Source of the DNA: an uncultured Coriobacteriaceae bacterium
Lineage (GTDB): Bacteria > Actinomycetota > Coriobacteriia > Coriobacteriales > Atopobiaceae
NCBI GenBank assembly: GCA_900549525.1
Contig: UWSJ01000001.1
Coordinates: 1 to 53,532 of the forward strand
Length of the DNA stretch: 53,532 nt
Reading direction: 5' to 3'
Shown here: positions 23,165-32,130 of the stretch, piece after piece
Layout: each line of letters opens with the position of its first letter
Numbering within the stretch: the first letter of the stretch is position 1
Translations under genes and position numbers: made by a program
The notes under the pieces: model-generated
Database searches by the model: none
What the model saw: only the letters and a program-made list of their open reading frames with translations
Told to the model about the DNA's origin: nothing

Positions 23165-25186
23165 ATGCCCTTCGGGACCATCGTCCTCATAGCGGTCGTG
23201 CTCGTCGCGGCCGCGCTTATGGCCGTAGCGGCCCTTCGTCGCGGGGGTGGGAAGTTTACCTTCGACATTGGCGGCCAGACGCCGCGGGCAGCCGGCGGTA
23301 ACGACAACTCTCCCGAGAAGACCTTCAGGGGGCGCTTGGCCGGCCTCGGCGTGTTCGCCGGCTCGGTCATCGCCGTGCTCGTGGGCCGCGTCTGGTCGAT
23401 GCAGTTCCTCTCCGGTGACGAATACACCCAGCAGGCCGAGTCGAACCGCACGCGCACGGTGACCTCTGTGGCGCCGCGCGGGCGCATCCTCGACCGCAAC
23501 GGGGCCGAGCTCGTGACGAATCGACCGAGCCTGACGGTCACCGCAAAGTCCGACGTGGTGTCCGACGCCATCGAGGTGCAGCTGCTCGCGAACATCCTCG
23601 GCATGCCCTACATGGCGGCCCGGCGCAAGATCCAGGACTCGACCCAGGGCGCGCAGTCCACCCGAACCGTCGCCGCTGACGTTTCCCGCTCGACGGTGGC
23701 GTTCATTCAGGAGCACATCGACGCCTTCCCCGACGTCTCCATCGAGCAGCGTACGCAGCGCTCCTACCCCCACGGCGAGCTCGCCTGCCACCTGCTCGGC
23801 TACACCGGCACCGTGACCCAGGACCAGATCACCGCCTCGCAGCAGGAGGGCAGCGGTCTCGTGTACCAGAACGGCGACACGACCGGCCAGGCGGGCGTCG
23901 AGTTCCAGTACGAGGAGGTCCTGCAGGGCGTCCGTGGCGAGCAGACCGTCTACGTCGACTCGCACGGCAACATCACCTCCTACTCCACGTCGGTGCCGGC
24001 CGAGAGCGGATCCGACGTCGTGCTCACCATCGACCTCTCCATCCAGCAGGCCGCCGAGGCCGCGCTGGCCTCGGGCCTCGAGCGCGCGCAGCGCGTGGAC
24101 AAGGAGGCCATCTCCGGGGCCGTCGTGGCACTCGACGTCACCAACGGCGAGGTGCTTGCCATGGCAAGCGCCCCGAGCTTCAGGCCCGAGCTGTTCGTGG
24201 GCGGCATCTCCCAGGACGACTGGGACGCGCTCTCGAGCGACTCCGCCGGAAACCCCCTCATGAACCGTGCGGTCTCGGGCCAGTTCGTGGCGGCCTCCAC
24301 CATCAAGCCGCTCACGACCTTCGCCGCCGTCGACTACGGCATCGCCAACTCGGGCTCCACCTTCGACTGCAAGGGCTGGTGGACGGGCTTTGGGGAGGCG
24401 AGCGGCAAGTGGTGCTACAACCACAAGGGCCACGGCACCATGACGCTCGAGACGGGCATCCTCTACTCGTGCGACGTCGTCTTCTATGAGGTCGCGAAGG
24501 GGTTCTTCAACTCCAGCACGAAGGACGGCATGCAGGAAACCTTCCGCGCGTGGGGCCTGGGGTCCACCACGGGCATCGATTTGCCGAGCGAGGCCTCGGG
24601 CCGCGTGCCCGACGCGCAGTGGAAGTGGGACTACTTCAGCGACTGGCCCGACTCCGACCGCCAGTGGAACGGCGGCGACTACACCAACATCGCCATCGGG
24701 CAGGGTGACATCCTCGTCACCCCAATCCAGATGGCCTGCGCCTACGCCGGTATCGCCAACAGCGGCACCATCAACAAGCCCCACGTCCTCAAGGGCATTC
24801 TCGGCCGCGGCGACAACGGCGGCATGCTCGCCTACACGCCGCGCGCGAGCCTCACCCCCGACGTGACCCAGGCCGCCTACGACATCGCCCACGCGGGCCT
24901 GCTCCGCATGGTCTACGAGGAGAGCACCTCGATCGCGCGCCACTTCACCAACATGAGCGTGAAGGTGGCCGGCAAGACCGGCACGGGCGAGCACGGAAAC
25001 GGCACGCCGACGGCATGGTTTTGCGCCTACGCTCCGGCGGACAGCCCCAAGTACGCCGTCTGCTGCGTCATCGACAAGGGCGGTTACGGATCCACGACCT
25101 CGATGTTCGTCGTTCGCGACGTGCTCGGCGCCCTGTTTGGGGAGCCGGACACCTCGACGACCGAGGTCACCGACAGCACGCGCTAG
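23165..25186 (+). CDS. mrdA: Penicillin-binding protein 2 (elongasome transpeptidase)
   Basis: A 673-residue class B PBP that cross-links lateral-wall peptidoglycan with RodA. The N-terminal dimerisation domain contains APRGRILDRNGAELVTNRP. The transpeptidase domain has the active-site S378-T-I-K381, the second motif SCD (YSCDVVFY) and K604-T-G. Odd: there are two hydrophobic segments, residues about 3-23 and 57-78, whereas PBP2 normally has one. Either the protein spans twice, putting its N terminus outside, or the first segment is peripheral. The ATG at 23165 follows AAGGGG by seven bases and starts one base after the mreD stop. Confidence 0.95.
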   Translation: MPFGTIVLIAVVLVAAALMAVAALRRGGGKFTFDIGGQTPRAAGGNDNSPEKTFRGRLAGLGVFAGSVIAVLVGRVWSMQFLSGDEYTQQAESNRTRTVTSVAPRGRILDRNGAELVTNRPSLTVTAKSDVVSDAIEVQLLANILGMPYMAARRKIQDSTQGAQSTRTVAADVSRSTVAFIQEHIDAFPDVSIEQRTQRSYPHGELACHLLGYTGTVTQDQITASQQEGSGLVYQNGDTTGQAGVEFQYEEVLQGVRGEQTVYVDSHGNITSYSTSVPAESGSDVVLTIDLSIQQAAEAALASGLERAQRVDKEAISGAVVALDVTNGEVLAMASAPSFRPELFVGGISQDDWDALSSDSAGNPLMNRAVSGQFVAASTIKPLTTFAAVDYGIANSGSTFDCKGWWTGFGEASGKWCYNHKGHGTMTLETGILYSCDVVFYEVAKGFFNSSTKDGMQETFRAWGLGSTTGIDLPSEASGRVPDAQWKWDYFSDWPDSDRQWNGGDYTNIAIGQGDILVTPIQMACAYAGIANSGTINKPHVLKGILGRGDNGGMLAYTPRASLTPDVTQAAYDIAHAGLLRMVYEESTSIARHFTNMSVKVAGKTGTGEHGNGTPTAWFCAYAPADSPKYAVCCVIDKGGYGSTTSMFVVRDVLGALFGEPDTSTTEVTDSTR

Positions 25187-25200
25187 GGGAGGGAGGTCAC

Positions 25201-26418
25201 ATGGCGGAAAACTCCGCGGGAGGGGTTGGCTTCGGCAGCGTCGTCTCCTCGCTGTTCGGCGGGGACGCGGGCAAGCGGCCGGGTTCGGCCCATGCGCGCA
25301 TGCCCCGTCGGCGCGGCATCCTCGGCGAGCTCTATTTCCCGGCGCTCGTGCCGGCGGCCCTGCTCGTCTGCTACGGCCTCGTCATCGTCTGGAGCGCGAG
25401 CCTCACCAACGCCAACGCGTCGTTTCTGCGCCAGGCCGTCGGCGCGGTCATTGGCCTTGCGGGGGCGGCGGTGCTGTGGCGCTATGACTACCGCAACCTC
25501 CAAAACCTCTCGACGTGGCTGCTCGTCCTCGACGTCATCATCATGCTCTTGCCGCGCGTCCCCGGCATCGCCTACGCGGCGAAGGGCATGACCGGCTGGG
25601 TGCAGCTCGGCCCCCTGCGCTTCCAGCCGTCCGAGATCGGCAAGCTCGTCACCATCTTCCTCATGGCGTCGCTCGGGGCCCAGTTCAACGGGCGCATCAA
25701 GGAGCTCAGGGACTACGTCAAGCTCTGCGCCACCCTGCTTGTGCCCTTCGTCGCCATCATGGTTCAGCCCGACCTCGGCACCGGCCTCATCCTCCTTGTG
25801 ACGGGCGCCGCCATCATCATCTGCAGCGGGGCTAGGCGCGAGTGGGTGCTCGTGACGCTCGCCCTCTTCGTGCTGGGATGCGCGCTCATCGTCGTGTGCT
25901 CGATGAACTTCGGCTTCCCGCTCAAGCAGTACCAGCTGGGCCGCCTCACCGTCTTCATCGACCCCACGGGCGACACCTCGGGAAACGGGTACAACCTCCA
26001 GCAGGCCAAGATCGCCGTCGGTTCGGGCGGACTCTTCGGCAAGGGCGTGGGTCACGCCACGCAGTCCGTGGGAGGCTTTCTTCCCGAGAGCCACACCGAC
26101 TTCGTCTTCGCCCTTCTTGCCGAGGAGTTTGGGTTCATGGGCGTGCTCATGCTCTTCGCGCTCTATGGCTGGCTCATCTTCGCCACGCTCGTCCTCGCCA
26201 TGAGGCTCGAGGCCCCCTTCGCGAAGCTCGTGCTGGCGGGCGTCGTGGCCATGTGGAGCTACCAGCTGCTGCAGAACGTGGGCATGTGCATCGGCATCAT
26301 GCCCATCACGGGCATCCCGCTGCCGTTCATCAGCTACGGCGCCACGTCGATGGTCATCCAGGTCACGAGCGTGGGCATCGTCCAGTCGGTCTACTATCAC
26401 AGGACGAAGTCTGCGTAG
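25201..26418 (+). CDS. rodA: SEDS-family peptidoglycan glycosyltransferase RodA
   Basis: A 405-residue polytopic SEDS protein with about ten membrane segments. Signatures: QLGPLRFQPSEIGKL, QPDLGTGLILL, GSGGLFGKG, PESHTDFVFALLAEEFGF (with the conserved Asp) and GIPLPFISYG. It polymerises lipid II as the partner of the PBP2 encoded upstream. It is RodA rather than FtsW because of the mreBCD-mrdA context. The ATG at 25201 has GGGAGG five bases upstream. The N terminus carries about 40 residues of basic, Gly/Ser-rich cytoplasmic extension. Confidence 0.95.
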   Translation: MAENSAGGVGFGSVVSSLFGGDAGKRPGSAHARMPRRRGILGELYFPALVPAALLVCYGLVIVWSASLTNANASFLRQAVGAVIGLAGAAVLWRYDYRNLQNLSTWLLVLDVIIMLLPRVPGIAYAAKGMTGWVQLGPLRFQPSEIGKLVTIFLMASLGAQFNGRIKELRDYVKLCATLLVPFVAIMVQPDLGTGLILLVTGAAIIICSGARREWVLVTLALFVLGCALIVVCSMNFGFPLKQYQLGRLTVFIDPTGDTSGNGYNLQQAKIAVGSGGLFGKGVGHATQSVGGFLPESHTDFVFALLAEEFGFMGVLMLFALYGWLIFATLVLAMRLEAPFAKLVLAGVVAMWSYQLLQNVGMCIGIMPITGIPLPFISYGATSMVIQVTSVGIVQSVYYHRTKSA

Positions 26419-26428
26419 AGGAGGGCAC

Positions 26429-27310
26429 ATGCGAGTGAGAGACATTCCCGTCGGTGCGGTGCGCGACGTCTTCGCCGGCTTCGCCTCGCTGGGGGATTCG
26501 GGGCGCTCGGGCGTCCGCGTGACGGTCGTCATCGGCCCGAGGGCCCCGCACGCCCTCGTACTTGCGCTCAAGGAGGCGCTCGTCCCCGAGACGCCCTATG
26601 GCCTCGTGCACGTGGAGGCCCCGCTCAAGACGGGAGCGCTCGTCGTCAACCCCGACGCAGACCTTGCCATCGTCTGCGCCGGAGGCCGAGACGACGCCGC
26701 CGCCTACGCCCGTGCGTTCTCCGAGGCCGGGCTTCCCGTTGCCATTGCCGTGGAGTCAGGCGTCGACGCGCCCGAGGGCGAGGAGCTCGCAGGCGCCTCC
26801 GGGGTGTCGCTCGTCGCGGGCTCGAGTGCGGGCATCCTGCTCGACAAGCTCGCCGAGTGGATGGCGGACGTGTGCCCCGCGCGCGTCACGCTGGCGGCGA
26901 GCTTCCCGTTTTGCCGTCGGGCCGTCACGCAGCGGCTTGTCGCCCAGCGGGCCGCCCAGAACGCCGCGATTGGCGCCCTGCCGTTTGGGAACGGCTCCGA
27001 CCTCCCGCTTATGGCGGCCAACCAGGTGCTCATGGCGCTTGACATCGCCTCCGCCTATGGCGAGGGGGCCTCGCCCACGCGCGGGGCGGAACTGGCGGCG
27101 GTGGGGGCGTCCTCGCTTCTGGCCCGCTCCGTCGCGCGTCTTGCCGGCCGCGCGCTTCCCGGTCTCGGGTGGCTCGCGCGTCCCGTCGTTGCGTACGGGG
27201 TGACGGAGCTTCTCGGCCGCGCGCTTGTGGTAAGCCACGAACTCTCCCGTACGACCGGCGAGAGGGGGTCGCTGCTTGGGCGCGGCATGGCTTCGGGGAA
27301 GGGCGCCTAG
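26429..27310 (+). CDS. Unknown protein: degenerate GTPase-like domain plus DUF697/YcjF-like helical domain
   Basis: A 293-residue protein, last gene of the mre operon, with GGAGG four bases before its ATG. Residues about 155-270 (from VTQRLVAQRAAQNAAIGALP to VVAYGVTELLGRALV) have the hydrophobic helical pattern of DUF697/YcjF-type domains, which usually follow a small GTPase. Residues about 28-150 keep the alternating strand pattern of such a GTPase (VTVVIG; ADLAIVCAG; LPVAIAVE; GVSLVAGSSAGILLDKL). They lack a Walker A motif and an NKxD motif, so nucleotide binding is probably lost. The function is unknown; position suggests a wall or membrane role. The domain assignments are from pattern recognition and need a profile search. 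Confidence 0.6.
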   Translation: MRVRDIPVGAVRDVFAGFASLGDSGRSGVRVTVVIGPRAPHALVLALKEALVPETPYGLVHVEAPLKTGALVVNPDADLAIVCAGGRDDAAAYARAFSEAGLPVAIAVESGVDAPEGEELAGASGVSLVAGSSAGILLDKLAEWMADVCPARVTLAASFPFCRRAVTQRLVAQRAAQNAAIGALPFGNGSDLPLMAANQVLMALDIASAYGEGASPTRGAELAAVGASSLLARSVARLAGRALPGLGWLARPVVAYGVTELLGRALVVSHELSRTTGERGSLLGRGMASGKGA

Positions 27311-27368
27311 CCGACGAGGCGCGTGTGCCGCTGCCATGGAAAACGCACGCAGTATGCTCCGTTTTTCG

Positions 27369-27397
27369 TTGACGAACCACAATCCGTGGCGTAACAT
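27369..27397 (+). promoter_or_regulatory. Promoter of rplU-rpmA
   Basis: -35 TTGACG (27369-27374), a 17-base spacer and -10 TAACAT (27392-27397) form a near-consensus housekeeping promoter. The 5' leader to rplU is about 35 bases, too short for a large structured leader. No clear terminator separates the preceding wall operon. Confidence 0.85.
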
Positions 27398-27438
27398 CAC
27401 CAGCTGTTGCACTAACCACAGCACCGAAGGGCTCATAC

Positions 27439-27789
27439 ATGTACGCAATCATCTCGACTGGCGGCAAGCAGTACAAGGTTGCCAAGGGCGACGTCTTTGA
27501 CGTCGAGAAGCTCGACGCGCAGCCTGGCGACGAGGTTAAGCTCGACGTTCTGATGCTCAATGACGGCAAGACGGTTCTTGTCGACTCCGCCGCGCTCGCC
27601 AAGAAGAAGGTCACCTGCAAGGTCGTCGAGCAGTTCAAGGGCGCCAAGCAGCTTGTCTTTAAGTTCCAGAAGCGCAAGCGCTACCAGCGCAAGAAGGGCC
27701 ACCGTCAGAACCTCACCAAGCTCGAGGTCACGGGCATGCCTCGCATCACGTCCTCCGCGGCCAAGACCGCGTCGACGGACGCCGAGTAA
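27439..27789 (+). CDS. rplU: 50S ribosomal protein L21
   Basis: A 116-residue bL21 with the family start MYAIISTGGKQYKVAKGD and the basic KRKRYQRKKGHRQNLTKLEV segment that binds 23S rRNA. The Ala/Ser/Thr C-terminal tail is slightly longer than usual. GAAGGGC precedes the ATG. It is co-transcribed with rpmA. The Prp protease gene often found between the two in Firmicutes is absent. Confidence 0.98.
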   Translation: MYAIISTGGKQYKVAKGDVFDVEKLDAQPGDEVKLDVLMLNDGKTVLVDSAALAKKKVTCKVVEQFKGAKQLVFKFQKRKRYQRKKGHRQNLTKLEVTGMPRITSSAAKTASTDAE

Positions 27790-27821
27790 GACAGATCTAG
27801 ACAGATAGGCAGGTACCTCTC

Positions 27822-28079
27822 ATGGCACACAAGAAGGGTCAGGCAAGCTCGCGCAACGGCCGCGACTCCGCCGCTCAGCGACTTGGCACCAAGATCTTCG
27901 GCGGCCAGGCCATCAAGACCGGTCAGATTATCGTTCGTCAGCGTGGTACGCACATCACCCCGGGCGAGAATGTGGGCCGCGGCAAGGACGACACGCTGTT
28001 CGCTCTCTGCGACGGTACGGTCGAGTTCGTGAAGGGTGCCAAGCACCGAGTTCACGTTCGTCCGGTGCAGGAGGCCTAG
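27822..28079 (+). CDS. rpmA: 50S ribosomal protein L27
   Basis: An 85-residue bL27 with MAHKKGQASSRNGRDS at its N terminus, the part that reaches the peptidyl-transferase centre, and GGQAIKTGQIIVRQRGT. The N terminus starts directly with AHKK. It lacks the cleavable extension of Firmicutes L27, which agrees with the missing prp gene. A terminator follows. Confidence 0.98.
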   Translation: MAHKKGQASSRNGRDSAAQRLGTKIFGGQAIKTGQIIVRQRGTHITPGENVGRGKDDTLFALCDGTVEFVKGAKHRVHVRPVQEA

Positions 28080-28113
28080 GGCTTCCGGTTGCACGTCATG
28101 TAGTGCATGTATG

Positions 28114-28149
28114 GACCCTCGGCCTCAATTCGGCCGAGGGTCTTCTTTG
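28114..28149 (+). terminator. Rho-independent terminator after rpmA
   Basis: An 11-bp stem, GACCCTCGGCC (28114-28124) with GGCCGAGGGTC (28132-28142) and a 7-base loop, is followed by TTCTTTG. Confidence 0.85.
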
Positions 28150-28160
28150 TATGTGAGGGA

Positions 28161-28189
28161 GCCGACGGCGCACAGCCTTAGCCGTCGGC
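28161..28189 (+). promoter_or_regulatory. 5' UTR hairpin directly before obgE
   Basis: A perfect 9-bp stem, GCCGACGGC (28161-28169) with GCCGTCGGC (28181-28189), stands just before the GAGGAG ribosome site of obgE. There is no T tract. It is similar in position to the hairpin before the cyclophilin gene. Confidence 0.5.
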
Positions 28190-28207
28190 GTCACCGTGAG
28201 GAGCCCC

Positions 28208-29683
28208 ATGGGACAGTTCACCGACATCTCGCGCATCAACGTCAAGGGCGGTGACGGAGGCGCCGGTTGCATGTCGTTCAGGCGCGAGGCCTTCGTGCCC
28301 AAGGGAGGGCCCGACGGCGGAGACGGCGGGCGCGGAGGCGACGTCGTGCTCGTCTGCGACCCCCAGCTCTCATCGCTTATCGACTATCGCTTCAAGCATC
28401 ATTTCCGCGCCACGCGCGGCACGCATGGCCAGGGTGCCAGGCGGCACGGCAGGGACGGCGAGGATCTTGTCCTCCGGGTTCCCTGCGGCACCGTCGTGCG
28501 TGAGCTCGATCCCGAGACGATGGAGCCCCTCTGGCAGATCGCAGACCTCACGCGTCCCGGCGAGCGCGTCGTCGTGGGGCCGGGCGGCGTGGGCGGTCGC
28601 GGCAACATCCATTTCGTCACCTCGGTGCGTCGTGCCCCGGCCTTTGCCGAGAAGGGCGAGCCCGCGCGCGAGCACTGGATCGAGCTCGAGATGAAGCTCA
28701 TGGCCGACGCTGCGCTCGTGGGCATGCCGAGCGTGGGCAAGAGCTCTCTCATCGCGCGTATGAGCGCGGCACGTCCCAAGATCGCCGACTACCCGTTCAC
28801 CACGCTCGTCCCCAACCTCGGCGTCGTCCGTGCGGGGGAGGCGGGCTCGTTCGTCGTCGCTGACGTTCCGGGGCTCATCGAGGGCGCGAGCGAGGGTAAG
28901 GGCCTGGGGCACGAGTTTCTGCGTCACATCGAGCGCACCGCCCTCATCATGCACGTCGTCGACCTGACCGGCGGCTACGAGGGCAGAGACGCCGTCGAGG
29001 ACTACGAAGCCATCAATCACGAGCTTGCGGCCTACGCCCCCGAGCTTGCCGAGCGTCCGCAGGTCGTCGTGGCCAACAAGTGCGACATGCCCGGCACGAG
29101 CGAGGCGCTCGAGACGCTGCGCCGTCGCGTCGCCGAGGACGGGTGCCCCTTCTTCGCCGTCTCCGCCGTCACCGGTGTGGGCATCGAAGCCCTCGAGGCC
29201 ACCTGCGCTCAGCTCGTCGCGCGGCTCCGTGCCGAGCGCGAGCAGGACAGCGCACCCGTGCGCGACGAGCTCTGGGAGGAGCGCCGCCAGCGCCGCGAGG
29301 CCCAGATGCGCGTCGAGAACCTCGGCGGCGGTGTCTGGCGCGTCAGGGGCACGGCCGTCGAGCGCATGGTCATGCAGACCGACTGGGACAACCCCGAGGG
29401 CATCGCCTACCTGCAGCATCGCTTCGACCGCATGGGCCTCTACGACCAGCTCAAGAAGGCGGGATGCAAGACGGGCGACGAGGTGCGCATCCTCGGGTAC
29501 GCCCTCGACTTCGCGGGCGAGGTAGCCGACGAGTTTGCCGACCTCGGGGAGGACGAGCCGGTGCTTACCGTCGGAGAGATCGCGGCGGATACGAATGCGG
29601 CCACGGGCGAGGCGGATGCCGGCTACGCGGCCGAATCTGCCCCCGAGACGTCTGACGCTCGCGAGGGTGGCGAGCAGCGATGA
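28208..29683 (+). CDS. obgE: Obg-family GTPase
   Basis: A 491-residue ribosome-assembly GTPase. The Gly-rich Obg fold covers about 1-155 (GGDGGAGCMSFRREAFVPKG, GGDGGRGGDV). The G domain follows: GMPSVGKSS (G1), DVPGLIEGA (G3), NKCD (G4) and VSAVTG (G5). The C-terminal OCT domain has QTDWDNPEGIAYLQHRFDRM, and an acidic tail ends the protein. The ATG at 28208 has GAGGAG four bases upstream; a GTG at 28196 is rejected. It overlaps proB by four bases (ATGA). Confidence 0.97.
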   Translation: MGQFTDISRINVKGGDGGAGCMSFRREAFVPKGGPDGGDGGRGGDVVLVCDPQLSSLIDYRFKHHFRATRGTHGQGARRHGRDGEDLVLRVPCGTVVRELDPETMEPLWQIADLTRPGERVVVGPGGVGGRGNIHFVTSVRRAPAFAEKGEPAREHWIELEMKLMADAALVGMPSVGKSSLIARMSAARPKIADYPFTTLVPNLGVVRAGEAGSFVVADVPGLIEGASEGKGLGHEFLRHIERTALIMHVVDLTGGYEGRDAVEDYEAINHELAAYAPELAERPQVVVANKCDMPGTSEALETLRRRVAEDGCPFFAVSAVTGVGIEALEATCAQLVARLRAEREQDSAPVRDELWEERRQRREAQMRVENLGGGVWRVRGTAVERMVMQTDWDNPEGIAYLQHRFDRMGLYDQLKKAGCKTGDEVRILGYALDFAGEVADEFADLGEDEPVLTVGEIAADTNAATGEADAGYAAESAPETSDAREGGEQR

Positions 29684-30786
29684 GCCGTCTTGTCGTCGCG
29701 AAGGTCGGCTCGTCCACGCTCGTTGACGAGAACGGGTCTCTTGACCTCGACTTCGTTCGCTCCCTTTGCTCCCAGATCGCCGAGCTCCGCGCCGCAGGTG
29801 ACCGCGTCGTGCTCGTTTCGAGCGGGGCCGCCGCCGTGGGCCGTTCGACCCTCGGCTTCACGGAGCGCCCGAGCGACATTCCGACGCTGCAGGCCTGTGC
29901 CGCCGCCGGGCAGACGAAGCTCATAGAGCGCTACGCGGAGGTGCTCGCCGAGGACGGGCTGTCCTGCGGGCAGGTGCTGCTTACTCGCGGCGACGTCGTC
30001 GACAGGACGGGCTACCTCAACGCACGCAACACCTTCGAGCGCCTGCTCGACCTCGGGGTCGTGCCCATCGTCAACGAGAACGACACGGTGAGCGTCCGTG
30101 AGTTCTCGTTCGGCGACAACGACATGCTCGGGGCGATCGTGGCCTCGCTCATCGACGCCGACCTGTACGTCATCCTCTCCGACATCGACGGGCTCTACAC
30201 GGCCAACCCCGACACGCACCCAGATGCGCGGCTCGTCGAGCGCGTCCGCAAGGTCGACGCCGACGTCGTCGCCATGGGCGGAGGCGTGGGGAGCAGCTTC
30301 GGTACGGGCGGCATGGCCACCAAGATTCGCGCGGGCCGTGCCATGATCGCGGCCGGTATTCCCATGGTCATCTGCCGTGGCCGCGGCGAGCGCGCGCTTG
30401 TGGCGGCCGTCGAGGGCACGGGGCGCTGCACGCGCTTCGAGGGAGACGAGGGCTCCGGTCACGAGCAGGCGCGCAAGCTCTGGATTGGGCTCGCGGGCCT
30501 CGCGCGCGGCTCGCTCACGGTTGACGCCGGCGCCGCTCGTGCCGTCGAGCGCGGGGGAGCGTCTCTTTTGCCCGTGGGCGTGACCGAGGTCGACGGGCAG
30601 TTTGACGCTGGCGACACCGTCAACGTGCTCGACCCCGACGGAAGGCTCCTCGCTCGTGGCATCACGCGCTACTCGAGCGACGACCTCCGCAAGGTGCACG
30701 GTCTCAGGCTCGACGTCATCGCCCGCTTCATGCCTGACCGCGCCGACTGCCCGGCAATTCATCGCGACGAGCTTCTCGTCTTCTAG
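29680..30786 (+). CDS. proB: Glutamate 5-kinase
   Basis: A 368-residue enzyme that phosphorylates glutamate in the first step of proline synthesis. The amino acid kinase domain has VAKVGSSTLVDENG, LVSSGAAAVGR, NENDTVSV, FGDNDMLGAIVA, LSDIDGLYTANP and GTGGMATKIRAG. The C-terminal PUA domain covers about 275-360. The start overlaps the obgE stop (ATGA). proA follows after 75 bases with its own possible promoter. Confidence 0.97.
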   Translation: MSRLVVAKVGSSTLVDENGSLDLDFVRSLCSQIAELRAAGDRVVLVSSGAAAVGRSTLGFTERPSDIPTLQACAAAGQTKLIERYAEVLAEDGLSCGQVLLTRGDVVDRTGYLNARNTFERLLDLGVVPIVNENDTVSVREFSFGDNDMLGAIVASLIDADLYVILSDIDGLYTANPDTHPDARLVERVRKVDADVVAMGGGVGSSFGTGGMATKIRAGRAMIAAGIPMVICRGRGERALVAAVEGTGRCTRFEGDEGSGHEQARKLWIGLAGLARGSLTVDAGAARAVERGGASLLPVGVTEVDGQFDAGDTVNVLDPDGRLLARGITRYSSDDLRKVHGLRLDVIARFMPDRADCPAIHRDELLVF

Positions 30787-30828
30787 TTCGTCATCCTCGC
30801 CTCGCGAATAGCGCTCGGGGGAGGGGGA

Positions 30829-30834
30829 TACACT
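30829..30834 (+). promoter_or_regulatory. Possible -10 element upstream of proA
   Basis: TACACT preceded by GA lies 28 bases before proA. No recognisable -35 is present at 16-18 bases, so this is a weak call. Confidence 0.3.
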
Positions 30835-30861
30835 AGGCGCATACCTACCGAAGGGGGACGT

Positions 30862-32130
30862 ATGTCTGAGGCACTAGACAAGGCACGGCTCGCGAAGGGG
30901 GCGTCGGCCGTCCTCGCCCAGGCCGGGGCGCAGGGTCGCACGAACGCGATCAACGCGGCTGCCGACGCCGTGGAGTCGCACCGCGCCGACATTCTCGCTG
31001 CTAACGCCCGCGACATGGAGCGCGGCCGGGAGAATGGCATGCCGGGCCCGTTGCTCGACCGGCTCATGCTCGACGACGCGCGCCTTGACGGCATCGTATC
31101 GTCCATGCGCGAGGTCGCGGGCCAGGCCGACCCGATCGGCGAAGTCGTGGGCGGTCGCACGCTGGCGTCCGGCATCGGGCTCACCCGCGTCAAGGTGCCG
31201 CTCGGCGTCGTCGCCATGGTCTACGAGGCGCGTCCCAACGTGACCGCCGACGCCATCTGCCTGACGCTGCGCTCCGGAAACGCCTGCGTACTGCGCGGGG
31301 GCTCTGCGGCGCACGACTCGTGCGTGGCCATCGCGGCGGCGTGCCGCGAGGGCATCGCCGCCGCCGGGCTGCCCGCCGACTGCGCGACACTCATCGAGAG
31401 CCCCGACCGCGCCGAGACGGTCGAGCTCATGCATGCCAACGGGCTCGTCGACGTTCTCATCCCGCGCGGTGGCCACTCGCTCATCCGCACCTGCGTGGAG
31501 CAGGCCACGGTTCCCGTCATCCAGACGGGTGAGGGCAACTGTCACGTCTACGTCGAGGCCTCGGCCGACCTCGCGATGGCGCTCAACATCATCGAGAACG
31601 CCAAGACCCAGCGTCCGGGCGTCTGCAACGCCATCGAGACGGTGCTCGTCGACACTGCCGTCGCGGACGAGTTCCTCCCCGCGCTCGTGAGTGCCTGCGC
31701 GCGCTGGGGCGTCGTCGTCCACGGTGACGAGCGGGTCTCGGCGGCCGCCGAGGTCGAGGGGCTCGAGGAGGGCGCCTTCGTCTCGGCCACGGAGGAGGAC
31801 TGGGCTCGCGAGTACGGCTCGCTCGACCTTGCCGTCCATGTGGTCTCGGGCGTAGACGAGGCCATCGACCACGTGAACCGTTACACCACGCACCACTCCG
31901 AGTGCATCGTGACCTCCAACTCGTTTGCGGCCGACGCCTTCCTCGCCCGCGTCGACGCCGCTGCGGTCTACGTGAACGCGAGCACGCGCTTCACCGACGG
32001 CGGCATGTTCGGCCTCGGCGCCGAGATCGGCATCTCCACCCAGAAGCTGCACGTGCGCGGCCCCATGGGAGCCGCGGCACTGACCACCACCAAGTGCCTC
32101 CTTCGCGGCGAGGGCCAGGTTCGCGCATGA
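30862..32130 (+). CDS. proA: Gamma-glutamyl phosphate reductase
   Basis: A 422-residue NADPH-dependent enzyme of proline synthesis that reduces glutamyl-5-phosphate to the semialdehyde. Family motifs: VPLGVVAMVYEARPNVTADA, LRSGNACVLRGGSAA, IPRGGHSLIR, QTGEGNCHVYVE, the catalytic cysteine in RPGVCNAIET, and YVNASTRFTDGGMFGLGAEIG. The ATG at 30862 follows AAGGGGG. The last bases overlap nadD (ATGA). Confidence 0.97.
   Translation: MSEALDKARLAKGASAVLAQAGAQGRTNAINAAADAVESHRADILAANARDMERGRENGMPGPLLDRLMLDDARLDGIVSSMREVAGQADPIGEVVGGRTLASGIGLTRVKVPLGVVAMVYEARPNVTADAICLTLRSGNACVLRGGSAAHDSCVAIAAACREGIAAAGLPADCATLIESPDRAETVELMHANGLVDVLIPRGGHSLIRTCVEQATVPVIQTGEGNCHVYVEASADLAMALNIIENAKTQRPGVCNAIETVLVDTAVADEFLPALVSACARWGVVVHGDERVSAAAEVEGLEEGAFVSATEEDWAREYGSLDLAVHVVSGVDEAIDHVNRYTTHHSECIVTSNSFAADAFLARVDAAAVYVNASTRFTDGGMFGLGAEIGISTQKLHVRGPMGAAALTTTKCLLRGEGQVRA

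Noticed and set aside
21673..24994. Very long minus-strand open frames opposite mreC, mreD and the PBP2 gene
   Set aside because: They are antisense to clear elongasome genes and their translations are Arg/Gly/His-rich without domains.
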